Shown here in pieces: positions 1 to 10,294 of a stretch of DNA of 64,000 bases (positions within the stretch are counted from its first letter, which is position 1; each line of letters starts with the position of its first letter). The position numbers and the translations under genes are program-made. The notes under the pieces are model-generated. The model was not told the DNA's origin, made no database searches, and saw only the letters and a list, made by a program, of their open reading frames with translations. This DNA is from Actinostola sp. cb2023 (lineage: Eukaryota > Cnidaria > Anthozoa > Actiniaria > Actinostolidae): the NCBI GenBank assembly GCA_033675265.1, contig JAUJYZ010000926.1, positions 1 through 64,000 on the forward strand. The letters are read 5' to 3'.

Positions 1-4
1 TAAT

Positions 5-364
5 AATAGTAATATATTCATAGTACCAACAACACATGCGAGTATACATATTTAGATATGGGATGTGTGAAAATGGAAAGCTGTCCACAGAAGTGGACAG
101 CAGTATAATCACATGGGGGTAAAAAGTGCTCCGCAACGCGTCATGCAGGGTGGGTGGGTGGGAGTCAAAACAGCTCGACGGCGTCGTAGATGAGAATGGC
201 ACAAAAGAGAGTGCCCGCACTAATATATACACAGCGATGCATGATGGGATATCTATTGTTATGTAAATACTCGCTATTGTTTTAGGTACTTAGAATAGTA
301 ATATATTCATAGTACCAACAACACATGCGAGTATACATATTTAGATATGGGATGTGTGAAAATG
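5..364. repeat. 71 bp direct repeat, two copies
   Basis: Positions 5-75 and 294-364 are near-identical direct repeats separated by about 218 bp. They lie just beyond the tyrosine-recombinase end of the decayed minus-strand retroelement. Split direct repeats at the 3' end are known for Ngaro/PAT-type YR retrotransposons, so these could be its B1 and B2 repeats. I did not find a matching A1 repeat at the other end. Confidence 0.7.
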
Positions 365-534
365 AGCCGCACATCCCAGAGCGGAACCGCCTAATTTTCC
401 TGAAAGAACAAAACGCAGGCATATTAACCTGCTCTTCCCATTCTACAAAAGGAGATAAAATACTGCTACACATGGTATATGTGTTGTTATTAGGGCAACC
501 AAAGATGTATCGCAACGTAGTTTGTATTTTTTTT

Positions 535-1283
535 TTAATGTGGAATTCGAAAAGCGGGGATAAAGTCTGTCAAAGTATTCATATGTTTATAAACAAGGCC
601 TGGATCTCCTTCTTCAGAGGAGCTCTGAGTTAATCGCAAAGAGGGAGAAGAGGCAGACATGACCTTTGATAGTTGCATGTAGTGAGAAGCGGAAGCTTGT
701 GACTTCCAGCCAACATGGCTCGATATATCGTTCAGTTCTGCACCTGACAGGGCTAGTGTAATTGCACAGCCTGACCGGAAGCCGTACAAGGTGTGGATGT
801 CATCAAGGTCGAACTCTTTCAGATACAACTTGACTCTGCTGCCGATGACGAAAAGCTCTTGTTTGACATTCCGCGGTCGGATGTGGTCGGACGGAAAAGA
901 TAACCATGCGTAAGGTCAATTCCCATGGCCTTTGAGTGGGTGACATAAATATCAGTGGCTTGTACTGGTATATTACCTGGTTGCTACTGCGACGGATTCC
1001 GAAAATTAAAGATTATAGTAGACCCGTCACGTTGGGTTATCCCCCAAGTGTGGTTCCATCGTTGTTGGGAAAACGTAAAATATCCTGTGACTTGGCCGAA
1101 ATCACCAGGCCGGTCTCCACTGAAAAACAGGACCTTGAAGTAAGCTTGATCACGTAAAAGGCAACATGTCTCTATTGCCGAGAGGTTTCCAGAAGCCAGA
1201 TTTGTTGCACAAGGACGTCGTGCGCGAAGAAGGGGTGGCCTGCTTGGGTACGGTCTTAGCTTGAAGTTGTTCAGCGCTGACAA
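535..1283 (-). pseudogene. Tyrosine recombinase remnant of the decayed retroelement
   Basis: Two minus-strand pieces in different frames cover the catalytic core. Positions 984-1283 carry RDQAYFKVLFFSGDR, which holds the first catalytic arginine. Positions 535-828 carry the H-x-x-x-x-R segment (HTLYGFRSG), the HVGWK box and the HYMQL box with the nucleophilic tyrosine. The intact copy at 12430-13803 has RDQAFFKALFFSGDR, HSFRGG, HVGWK and HYIRL in the same places. The frame is broken between about 830 and 980. Confidence 0.8.
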
Positions 1284-1636
1284 CCTTTTGGTAGCATTTT
1301 AATGGCTTGTCCGTAGCGGGGTGGCCAACAAGGAGTCGCGGGTCCTAGTCCCCTTTACGCCCATTTTCATTAAAGATGGCGCGCAATTTCCCTAAGAGAG
1401 AGTCAATGGTCCCAAAAGCCAACCAAACTGGGCACCCACACGAGGAAACCCCTCGTTGGCCAAGGAACGGGCACTCCATACCATGCATGTACTTGCGTTT
1501 TACCATGGTGATCTACGAGGGTGCTCTTGAAGGAGTATCCATAGATGTTCTGACAGCTTGCAATCGGCTGGCGATAATTTCCTTGAGGGTTTGTCAGCAG
1601 GGTTTTCTCCTGACCTGATCGTCGTAGAAAGTTCCT

Positions 1637-1876
1637 TCAGGGCATCTGACTAGATCTGGCGGTCTGTGATCTCCATGCCTGGACGAGGCATTGGTTGTCT
1701 ACGAACGCGTCGACACGGCCATTCACGAGAGATCCACGGAAAGGCAGTACAACATTGGTTAAGGCTTTTGCTTCCTTTACCGCTATGTCATGGGAACTCA
1801 CATCGGGGGTCGAGTAGTCGGATACGGCGATGTGGCTCTGTTCGGGAAAGAGGGCGCCCCAAGCGAAATTCGACAC
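1637..1876 (-). pseudogene. RNase H remnant of the decayed retroelement
   Basis: The 79-residue minus-strand frame contains KEAKAL and VDAFVDNQCLVQAW. These align with the KETLAL and IDAYTDSQVLIDTW stretches that carry the catalytic Glu and Asp of RNase H in the intact element (11680-11790). The usual first Asp (TSDAS) is not recognisable in this frame. Confidence 0.7.
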
Positions 1877-2208
1877 ATCAGAATAGATTGTAAACTGAGA
1901 GTGTCTTTCATTCCTCCATTTTCCAACCCTTGAAATTACCAGAGGGAATTCCCAATGCTCTATCTCTGTTCGCAGTGCAGCTCGGACAAACGGATCGGTT
2001 TGGATGCCTTTTTAAAGACTTTAAAAAGTCTTGTCAATGGCCATGTTAATTTCGTTGGTGTATAAACGAGCGTCCTGGAAGAGGTACACTTGCTAGAAAG
2101 GCGTCGTGAAGAGTGTGAACTGAAACATGGCCTCTTGTAAGGATGGAATCTACCAAAGCAAGAAAACTCTTCTGCTTATCCACAGGGATATAAAAGGCTT
2201 CTTCAGTG

Positions 2209-2445
2209 TCACAGACAAAACCAAGGTACTTGGTAAGAGCCTTTCGTCAAGTATCTCGGTAACTGCGACAAGTTATCAAACCTGAAGGGTTTTTCAACCA
2301 TCCGCCAGAGATTGTGGAAACAGAATGACATATAGGCGGGAGGCTTTGTTGGCTCGACGGTGAGAGGCATAACAAGATAGGGTGCTTCTACTTCCCCAAC
2401 TTTACCCACAACTGAAATTGATCTATTCGATACTCTGTTTGTCAA
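2209..2445 (-). pseudogene. Reverse transcriptase remnant of the decayed retroelement
   Basis: The minus-strand frame contains VEAPYLVMPLTVEPTKP. This matches the ETEPPHLVLPLTVEPTKP block early in the RT of the intact element (10668-10720). It is followed by a degraded copy of the segment that normally reads into the first RT aspartate. The YIDD catalytic box is not found intact in this copy. Confidence 0.75.
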
Positions 2446-3450
2446 TAAACTCGACGAAATTGTTGCATGCAGGTTTTATTGCTGTCAAAGACCATTGGCG
2501 GTGGAATATCACTGTCGAATTGGCGGCCTCCCACGGAAGTGGTGGAAGAACTTACGAACAGATACTTCACCCAATCGAGGACCTCATATGCTTCGTCATA
2601 AGGGGCTTCAGCTATAATATTTTCTCCCAGTATCGGATGTGCAAATTAATCTGACCCGGTAGAAATGAGTTAGGGTCACGGAAAGGGAGATCCGAGATGT
2701 TGAAAGGCTGGACTCCATTTGCAATGTTATCAATAACTTCCAGGTCACAGGTCGGGGCTGCCATCCCTTCCATCGCTTCCAGGGGGCTTCAGTCCATGGT
2801 GACCCACCTAGCCATGGTGACCCACCTAGAGGTTCGCGCGCTGGGTATTTTCACAGAGGGAAGGATCAAAAGCAGTTTTTCCCTCTGAAGTAATCTGGGA
2901 ACAAAAGGTACGAGACAAAAACTGTAGGTGGATAGTATTTATAGAAAGACCCTTATAATAAATAACACCAAAGGATATCCACTAAAACAGTTCCCCATAT
3001 TAATACACCAGCGTAACCATGGAACCAAAGCCGCCTGGATGAAAAGGATGACAGCCTGACCCAGGTAAACCGGGAGGAGGAATTGTTCTCCCTTTTCAAG
3101 CTGACACCCATCCTACCAGGAGCCCGAGAGGAGGAGCTCAGACTATTTTGAAACCAGAGAAACAAAATTGAATGGAATGAAACTTTATTAATTCCACGTC
3201 AAGGTCCAATTCTACTGGACTACCATACAATAAACACAAATCACTTCCTCTTGCATGGCTGGGCAGTCTCTGATTAGATGCTGGTCCGAATCACAATAGA
3301 AGCATGATAAACGATTAAAATTGGGGCGCTGGCCTGAGCCGAAGATCTACGATGTTGGGGACTACACTCAGTACATCGGCTGAAGATTGGACGTCGGCCC
3401 ACTGACACCAATTGGAGCATCTGATAAACCGTACTGGCCATAGTAGCCCA

Positions 3451-3834
3451 TTAAAGGACTGGGTTTTCACGGTAACCCATCAACGAAGGGCCGAGTCTCT
3501 CGTCGGGGACCTTGATGTTCTTCAGGATTTTATTTAATTTCTCCAGGATTTTACTCCTAATGGGATCGCCGATAAGGGCGACAAATAAATATTTTAGGGC
3601 AGAGCGTGAGAGCGTCTTTGAGTGCTTTTGGACCAGTTCCGCTAGTACACACTCATACTCTCTGGCCTTGGGGTTGTTGTGAAGCCTTGCTAGCCGGGTT
3701 AAGGACTCCAGGTCAGACATGACTTCCTCCAAGTCGAACCTGGACTTGTCCAGAGTCCTGTGTAGGGTTTGCAAGGCAAGGGAGACAGAATTTGCCTTAC
3801 CTTGATCTTCCAAGGCCTTCAGCTTTTCTTCCAA
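3451..3834 (-). pseudogene. Gag-like fragment of the decayed retroelement
   Basis: A 127-residue helical, charged frame has no membrane segments. Its middle (ALKYLFVALIGDPIRSKILEKL) resembles the gag of the plus-strand element (VRKYLAALLGDKHQEKVLDIL). No CCHC zinc knuckle is visible in this frame, although cysteine-rich sequence (ctcttgcatggctgg..) lies nearby at 3240-3320. The frame is open but probably not functional, because the rest of the element is broken. Confidence 0.6.
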
Positions 3835-4183
3835 AGCTTTTCCAGGCTAATAATAGCATGCGGGAAAAATACAGGTTTTTATAGTGCCAATTACAAGATT
3901 TGAGCACAATTGTTGTAGGTCTCAGGGGGTCTTACCAATTAAGCCTGCTAATGAACTCCATTCAACTTATCTACTCAATATCAACAAATCATGAATTCAT
4001 ATTTGCTAAAATAGGCGACCAGAGGGAATAGACTCGAAAAGTGAGTTCCAACAACAATGACGAACCTGCACCAAGAATTAGCATAAAATATCTTGACTAA
4101 ACCAAAATACATGAACAAATGAAATAAAAAAAATAAAAAATAAAAAAGAAGTTTGAAATCGGCTTTTTGTGGTTTTCCTTTTA

Positions 4184-5205
4184 ACCCGGCTCAAATCGTC
4201 CAGTTTAACGGAAAAACTTTAAATATCGCTGAGCGGTAGACCATCAAACCCGGCTCAAACCGTCGACCTTTAACAGGAAACTTTTACCAAATATCTCTGA
4301 GCGGTAGACCATCAAACCCGGCTCAAACCGTCGACCTTTAACAGGAAACTTTTACTAAATATCTCTGAGCGGTAGACCATCAACCCGGCTCAAACCGTCG
4401 ACCTTTAACAGGAAACTTTTACTAAATATCTCTGAGCGGTAGACCATCAAACCCGGCTCAAACCGTCGACCTTTAACAGGAAACTTTTACTAAATATCTC
4501 TGAGCGGTAGACCATCAACCCGGCTCAAACCGTCGACCTTTAACAGGAAACTTTTACTAAATATCTCTGAGCGGTAGACCATCAAACCCGGCTCAAACCG
4601 TCGACCTTTAACAGGAAACTTTTACTAAATATCTCTGAGCGGTAGACCATCAAACCCGGCTCAAACCGTCGACCTTTAACAGGAAACTTTTACTAAATAT
4701 CTCTGAGCGGTAGACCATCAACACGGCTCAAACCGTCGACCTTCTAACGGGGCAACTTTAAACTCACCAAATATCTATGATCGGTAGACCATCAAACCCG
4801 GCTCAAACCGCCGACCTTTAACAGGAAACTTTTACTAAATATCTCTGAGCGGTAGACCATCAAACCCGGCTCAAACCGTCGACCTTTAACAGGAAACTTT
4901 TACTAAATATCTCTGAGCGGTAGACCATCAAACCCGGCTCAAACCGTCGACCTTTTACGGAAAACTTTACAAGATATCTATGATCGGTAGACCATCAACC
5001 CGGCTCAAACCGTCGACCTTAATTACGGGAAACTTTTTGTAAATATCTCTGAGCGTTAAACTTCAACCTCGCTCAAACCGTCGACCTTAATTACGGGAAT
5101 CTTTTGCTAAATATCTCTGAGCGGTAGACTTCAACCTCGCTCAAACCGTCGACCTAAATTACGGGAAACTTTTGCTAAATATCTCTGAGCGGTAGACCTC
5201 AACCC
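4184..5205. repeat. 67-68 bp satellite array, left part
   Basis: About 15 head-to-tail units contain cggctcaaaccgtcgacc, aggaaacttttac and ctctgagcggtagacc in fixed order. Units become more variable toward 5205. The array resumes at 7282 and is interrupted by the foldback transposon. The preceding 3835-4183 is AT-rich sequence in which I see no gene. Confidence 0.95.
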
Positions 5206-7281
5206 TATGGTCGTCCGAATGTTTCAAAATTCGTTGAATAAAAATCGCTGTCGCTAAAAATGAATTCGTTGTCGCTAAATAGTAATCGCTGTCGCTGAAT
5301 AAATATCGCTGTCGCTAAAAATGAATTCGTTGTCGCTAAATAGTAATCGCTGTCGCTGAATAAATATCGCTGTCGCTAAAAATGAATTATAGTTGTCGCT
5401 AAATAGTAATCGCTGTCGCTGAATAAATATCGCTGTCGCTAAAAATGAATTCGTTGTCGCTAAATAGTAATCGCTGTCGCTAAAATGAAAATAAATCTTC
5501 GTTTTGTCATTCAAAATCTGCAATCCGTAAAAAAATTAACGGTCTCTTATTTCAAAATAAAATTCGCTGTCGCCAAAAAGTGAATTCGCTGTCGCTAAAA
5601 ATCATGCAGGCGCGCTAAAAATCCCCGTGTAGGGTTTGGGGGGTGTGTGATACGGATTTACAAGGCATGATGGTTAAACGTGGTCGTCATCCGTTGTCAC
5701 TTACAGAGTTTTTAGAGATTCTTTACAGCTTATTCAAGGTACTTTTAAAAAACATCTAATTATAGGATTCGAGAACTATATATGTGCAATCCTTTTTGTT
5801 TCTACGTAGAGCAACAATCTTTTTTAGCCGATTAAGACATTTAATCAGCAGCTGGGTTTCACGTCGTGTTGCCAAAATGGCGGACAGTTCGAGTTGAGTA
5901 TTTATTAGATCAATAGAAGCTTTATTAGATGATGTAGAGAGGCTGTCTGGAACCCAAAATCCTAATGTTATCGACAGCATCATAAGTCGTCTTCAATGTG
6001 CGACCGACACAACAAATCAGTTGATGCACCGATCTGTGACACAAAATGACTTATCGTCACTATATCAGTACTTGTTGGCCATTCTCGAGAGATGGCAAAA
6101 TCATTCTAGCAGAATAAATCACTGTTGCACCGTTTCTGCTATTGCAAATAACCTACAGATCTCCTGTGATCAAGATACAGATCTCAACGTGACTGATGTA
6201 GGAAGGCCACAAATATACATTAGTGGCGAACAAATCGAGTCCCTACGCAGCATTGGCTTTACATCAGAAAGCTATCTCTGTCACTGGCATGCTCTGATCT
6301 GTATATCCAGATCTACGTTATGGCGTAGATGTCACCAGTTAGATATATGTCATCAACGTTACTCGGAAATAAACGACGCAAAACTCGATGGGGCAGTTAT
6401 GCGTGATCTAGTTGCCGCACATCCAAACTCTGGTTTGACCATCCTGAGGGGTCACCTCAAGAGACTAGGTATCGTAGTTCAACGGGGCTCGATTATCTAT
6501 GATTCGAGTTGATCCTATAAACGTGTGCATGAGACACATGAGAGTGATAAAACGTCGTTGTTACAGCGTCCCAGGCCCAAATGCCCTTTGGCATATTGAC
6601 GGTCATCATAGCCTGATTAAATGTCTTATTCGGCTAAAAAAGATTGTTGCTCTACGTAGAAACAAAAAGGAATGCACATATATAGTTCTCGAATCCTATA
6701 ATTAGATGTTTTAAGTACCTTGAATAAGCTGTAAAGAATCTCTAAAAACTCTGTAAGTGACAACGGATGACGACCACGTGCACGTTTACGATTTAACCAT
6801 CATGCCTTGTAAATCCGTATCACACACCACCAACCCCTACACGGGGATTTTTAGCGCGCCTGCATGATTTTTAGCGACAGCGAATTCACTTTTTGGCGAC
6901 AGCGAATTTTATTTTGAAATAAGAGACCGTTAATTTTTTTACGGATTGCAGCTTTTGAATGACAAAACGGAGATTTATTTTCATTTTAGCGACAGCGATT
7001 ACTATTTAGCGACAACGAATTCATTTTTAGCGATAGCGATATTTATTCAGGGACAGCGATTACTATTTAGCGACAACGAATTCATTTTTAGCGACAGCGA
7101 CTTTTATTCAGCGACAGCAATTACTATTTAGCGACAGCGATTACTATTTAGCGAGAACGAATTCATTTTTAGCGACAGCGATATTTATTCAGCGACAGCG
7201 ATTACTATTTAGCGACAACGAATTCATTTTTAGCGACAGCGATTTTTATTTAGCGAATTTTGAAACATTCGGACGACCATA
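5206..7281 (+). mobile_element. Foldback DNA transposon with IS3EU-like hallmarks
   Basis: The first 28 bases (TATGGTCGTCCGAATG...) and the last 28 are exact reverse complements. The inverted arms extend to about 5847 and 6614 (642 and 668 bp) and leave a 766 bp centre. The flanks read CAACCC at 5200-5205 and CAACCC at 7282-7287, a 6 bp target duplication inside one satellite unit. Ends of the form TAT...ATA with 6 bp duplications match what I recall for the IS3EU superfamily. Both arms carry tandem 'tagcgacagcgattactatt' words (about 5225-5490 and 6980-7256). The centre holds a truncated transposase. Confidence 0.85.
5877..6705 (+). pseudogene. Truncated integrase-type transposase
   Basis: ATG at 5877 (MADSSS) is followed in frame by a stop at codon 7. 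The same frame is then open from about 5898 to 6512, and the continuation is one frame over from 6499. The protein has a recognition-helix-like region (GRPQIYISGEQIESLRSIGF, then SRSTLWRRCHQLDI) followed by an LDGAVMRDLVAAHPNSG linker. The start of a DDE integrase fold is seen in PGPNALWHIDGHH, whose Asp is the likely first catalytic residue. The reading frame then runs into the inverted arm at 6614, so the rest of the catalytic domain is gone. This copy cannot encode an active enzyme. Confidence 0.75.
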
Positions 7282-7435
7282 CAACCCGGCTCAAACCGTG
7301 GACCGTTTTACGGGAAACTTTTACTAAATATCTCTGAGCGGTAGACCTCAACCCGGCTCAAATCGTCGACCTCTTACGGGAAACTTTTACTACATATATC
7401 TCTGAGCGGTAGACCTCAACCCGGCTCGAAACTGT
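7282..7435. repeat. 67-68 bp satellite array, right part
   Basis: Two to three units of the same satellite continue directly after the transposon. They start in mid-unit at the duplicated CAACCC, which shows that the transposon landed in a pre-existing array. Confidence 0.9.
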
Positions 7436-7544
7436 CACAACTGTTCTGTACTGTACTACTGTATATATATATACCTCTAACGGTTGTCCCACAACGTTGT
7501 CAACTAGAGGTGCAGCATTCTAGTCGGCTGGAGCAGCATCTTGT

Positions 7545-7672
7545 TGGACTGTTGGAACAGCTACAGAAACATCACAGGAACAGCTACAGGAACAGCTACA
7601 GGAACAGCTACAGGAACAGCGCGCTACAGGAACAGCTTCATTAACAGCTACAGAAACAGTTACAGAACAGGA
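7545..7672. repeat. 12 bp minisatellite (aggaacagctac)n
   Basis: About ten imperfect copies of a 12 bp unit end just before the left inverted terminal repeat of the DIRS-like element. The stretch between the satellite and this repeat (7436-7544) contains a short TA run and no gene. Confidence 0.85.
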
Positions 7673-7686
7673 TAAATATCTACACC

Positions 7687-7732
7687 TGTTTTCAAAAACG
7701 TTGCCTTTTACAAAATACAAAGTAGTACAATA
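7687..7732 (+). repeat. Left inverted terminal repeat of the DIRS-like element
   Basis: TGTTTTCAAAAACGTTGCC begins a 46 bp stretch that pairs with 14096-14141. The left copy has one T fewer in the run after TTGCC. Confidence 0.75.
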
Positions 7733-8022
7733 GTAAAAAGAATTGATTAGAGAAACAATGAGCCTGAGTTCAGCTTGAGTGCATTTCTTTTGTTTCTCTA
7801 GTTAATTCCTTTCTTGCTATTTTATTACTATTCAAACTCATTTGCATATACTAAATTATGCATGCAAGTCATTATAAAGTCCCAAGGGAATAGACGCTAA
7901 TATATAAACCACTCCTTGAGTAAGCACGGTCACTTAGGCGGCAAACACGAAACCAACATAAGCTTCGAAGTTTCTTGGCCAGAAATCACCGAACACAGAT
8001 CGCTAATCCTTCTTCCATCTTC
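7733..8022 (+). promoter_or_regulatory. Probable 5' leader and promoter of the DIRS-like element
   Basis: AT-rich sequence lies between the terminal repeat and the gag start. It includes TATA-like words near 7872 (attataaag) and 7902 (atatataaacc), 120-150 bp upstream of the gag ATG. No coding frame is seen. The promoter role is inferred from position only. Confidence 0.35.
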
Positions 8023-9785
8023 ATGGCTGACCAGAATCCAGCACCAGCACAACCGGGTGTAGTTCAACAAGCAATAAATGATTTAAACGTTGCCCCTGCT
8101 CCGGCCCAAGTGCCAGCGCAAGCTGCCGGTCAAGACGCCAATGCTGCTGGTCAAGATCAAGCCGCTAATGCTGCTGTCGACGGCGAGGTAGGTTAGACTC
8201 TATGGTTTATTTAATACTTCATGTAATGCTTCGGTTTTTTGGCGGTTCTTCGTAATTGTGTCCAGAATTTTGATCTGGGATAGCCATTCTGTGCTACAGT
8301 CCAATCGAACGTCAAGCATAGTGTTTGTAAAACGTGGTAAATGGATTTAGTCAAGATATATTGTCCCAAAAAAAACAAGAGGAACGGTTAGGCTGCTCGC
8401 GATCTACAGATTGGTTCTTGTAACGTGGTATATTAGCAGGGAATTTGGCAGTTTTTTGTTGTAGCCGACCAGAATTTGAATTTATAATTAAAGTGTTGCC
8501 TGCCCTTGGGACTGAAACCATGTATCCTTTTGTTTTGCATTTATATACCTATAATGAGATCTGTGCCTATGTTTGGCTTAGGGCCTTTTTGCAGAGAAGG
8601 GTTTTTTAAAGCGCGTGGACTTTAAGAGTCCGTTTATAGGGAGCGTTTCTGTGCCTCTGATTGGCTATGGGCCCTTTTCAGAGAAGAGGTAAGCTCTGTG
8701 GACTTTAGGGGTCCGTTTATAGAGAGCGTTTGTGTGCCTCTGATTGGCTTCGGGCCCTTTTCAGAGAAGAGGTAAGCTCTGTGGACTTTAGGGGTCCGTT
8801 TATAGAGAGCGTTTGTGTGCCTCTGATTGGCTTCGGGCCCTTTTCAGAGAAGAGGTAAGCTCTGTGGACTTTAGGGGTCCGTTTATAGAGAGCGTTTGTG
8901 TGCCTCTGATTGGCTTCGGGCCCTTTTCAGAGAAGAGGTAAGCTCTGTGGACTTTAGGGGTCCGTTTATAGAGAGCGTTTGTGTGCCTCTGATTGGCTTC
9001 GGGCCCTTTTCAGAGAAGACTTCAGCTCTGTGGACTTTAGGGGTCTGTTTATAGAGAACGTTTATGTGAATCTGTTGGGTTTAGGGCCTTAGAGAAGAGT
9101 TAAGCTCTGTGGACCTTGGGGGTCTAGCGAAGTAAACTTTGAGGAAAAGTATAAGTAGAGGCATGTGTACGTGATGAGAGGTGGCTGTATGCATAACAGC
9201 GTGGTTATTAATTATTATTTTCAGGTCCAGCCTCCTGACCCGATGATGGCCATTCAGAATAGATTGGCGAAACTTGAGGAGGAGAAAAACCACCAATCCG
9301 CGGATGTAATCCTGACCCGCATCAGGATTCTGCTCAACAAGACGGATGCCACATTTAATAAAGACGAAGCTTTTGATTTGTTGATTGAATTGAAAGCGGC
9401 AGCAGCCACAGAGAAACATAAGGACCTCCCACACTACCAAGCAGTGTTTATGGCGATGAGGCAAAAGGTGGCAGTACCGGCGAGTCAGGTCAGAAAATAC
9501 CTAGCTGCTCTCCTGGGAGATAAACACCAAGAGAAGGTACTAGATATCTTGTCCAAGGTGGATAAGGGCCTAAAGCTGGATGGAGAGTTAGCGGGGCGTC
9601 ACAGTCGACAACAAGAACCCAGGCAGAGCGGGTCGTCGAAGAGGAGCATGCGTTGCTTTTATTGTGACGCAGTAGGCCATCTACAGAATAGATGTTTCAA
9701 AAGGAAACGGGATTTAGATCGTGCGGGACACGATCCCGACGAACCCGAAGACAGAAAGCCGCGTCGACACGATCGCAGGGCTTGA
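8023..9785 (+). CDS. gag: Gag of the DIRS-like element, two exons
   Basis: Exon 1 (8023-8187) starts at ATG in MADQNPAPAQPGV and encodes an Ala/Gln/Pro-rich N-terminus. A GT donor follows GAG at 8188. Exon 2 (9225-9785) follows a tttcag acceptor and keeps the frame, giving about 241 residues. The middle is predicted helical (IQNRLAKLEEEKNHQSADV; VRKYLAALLGDKHQEKVLDI). The C-terminus carries a classic zinc knuckle, CFYCDAVGHLQNRC, followed by a basic tail. This nucleic-acid-binding protein would package element RNA. The two-exon structure is inferred. The alternative is an exon 2-only protein from an internal ATG (9242 or 9245). Confidence 0.75.
8551..9130 (+). repeat. 83 bp tandem repeat inside the gag intron
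   Basis: About six to seven units contain ctctgattggct, gggcccttttcagagaag, and ctctgtggactttaggggtc. The four central units are almost identical. The array lies inside the inferred gag intron 8188-9224. Each unit has a TGATTGGCT word (CCAAT-box-like on the other strand) and a tttatagag word, so it could act as a repeated promoter or enhancer. That is speculation from motifs. Confidence 0.9.
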
Positions 9786-10028
9786 GTGGAAATCTCGTCA
9801 TAAGACGTGTATTGAGTAATTAACTATTTATTTTTTGTTATATTTTGGCTTGTTTGGACGCTACCAGATGTATTGAATTTAATTAAAAAAGAAAGAAAGT
9901 TAATTGTCGTAATCGAATTGAAATAATTTCGTTTTTCCCTGGATCTCGGTTGGGAACAGCAACCCGCACGGACATATCGTCTCATCGAATGTCACGTGTT
10001 CGTTCCGTTCGCGGACGTTGGGGATGCT

Positions 10029-10294
10029 GTCTCCTGACTGGGGCTCTAGCCTTAACCCGTGTGTTTAAAACCAGTTTTATTGGGTCTTGTTCCTTTCATG
10101 TGGGTGAAATCTTGTCTTGGCTTATTTTTTTTTGTTTTTGTTTAGAAGCCCCGTAAAAGAAAGAAGTTATACAACGTTTACAATACCCCTTCATGGGAGA
10201 CACAAGCTGTTTTTCACCCTGTTCATGATCAGAAGGAAAACGAAACAAGGCGTGTTAGATGGGTTAGGGCAAACGGGAGCCCCAGTCAGGAGAC
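10029..10294. repeat. 18 bp perfect inverted repeat around the pol start
   Basis: Positions 10029-10046 (gtctcctgactggggctc) and 10277-10294 are exact reverse complements, with weaker complementarity extending inward. The pair encloses the inferred acceptor at 10145 and the first 50 codons of the pol frame. The region 9786-10028 between gag and this repeat has no recognisable gene. Confidence 0.8.

Larger units (their letters stand above)
535..3834 (-). mobile_element. Decayed DIRS-like tyrosine-recombinase retrotransposon
   Basis: Read on the minus strand, fragments of gag (3834-3451), reverse transcriptase (about 2445-2209), RNase H (about 1876-1637) and tyrosine recombinase (1283-535) appear in the order expected for a DIRS-group element. 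Every domain is broken by frameshifts or stops. The fragments match the corresponding parts of the well-preserved plus-strand element at 7687-14141 at the motif level, but the sequences differ enough to be a separate family. The two elements lie head to head around the satellite and the foldback transposon. Confidence 0.8.
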
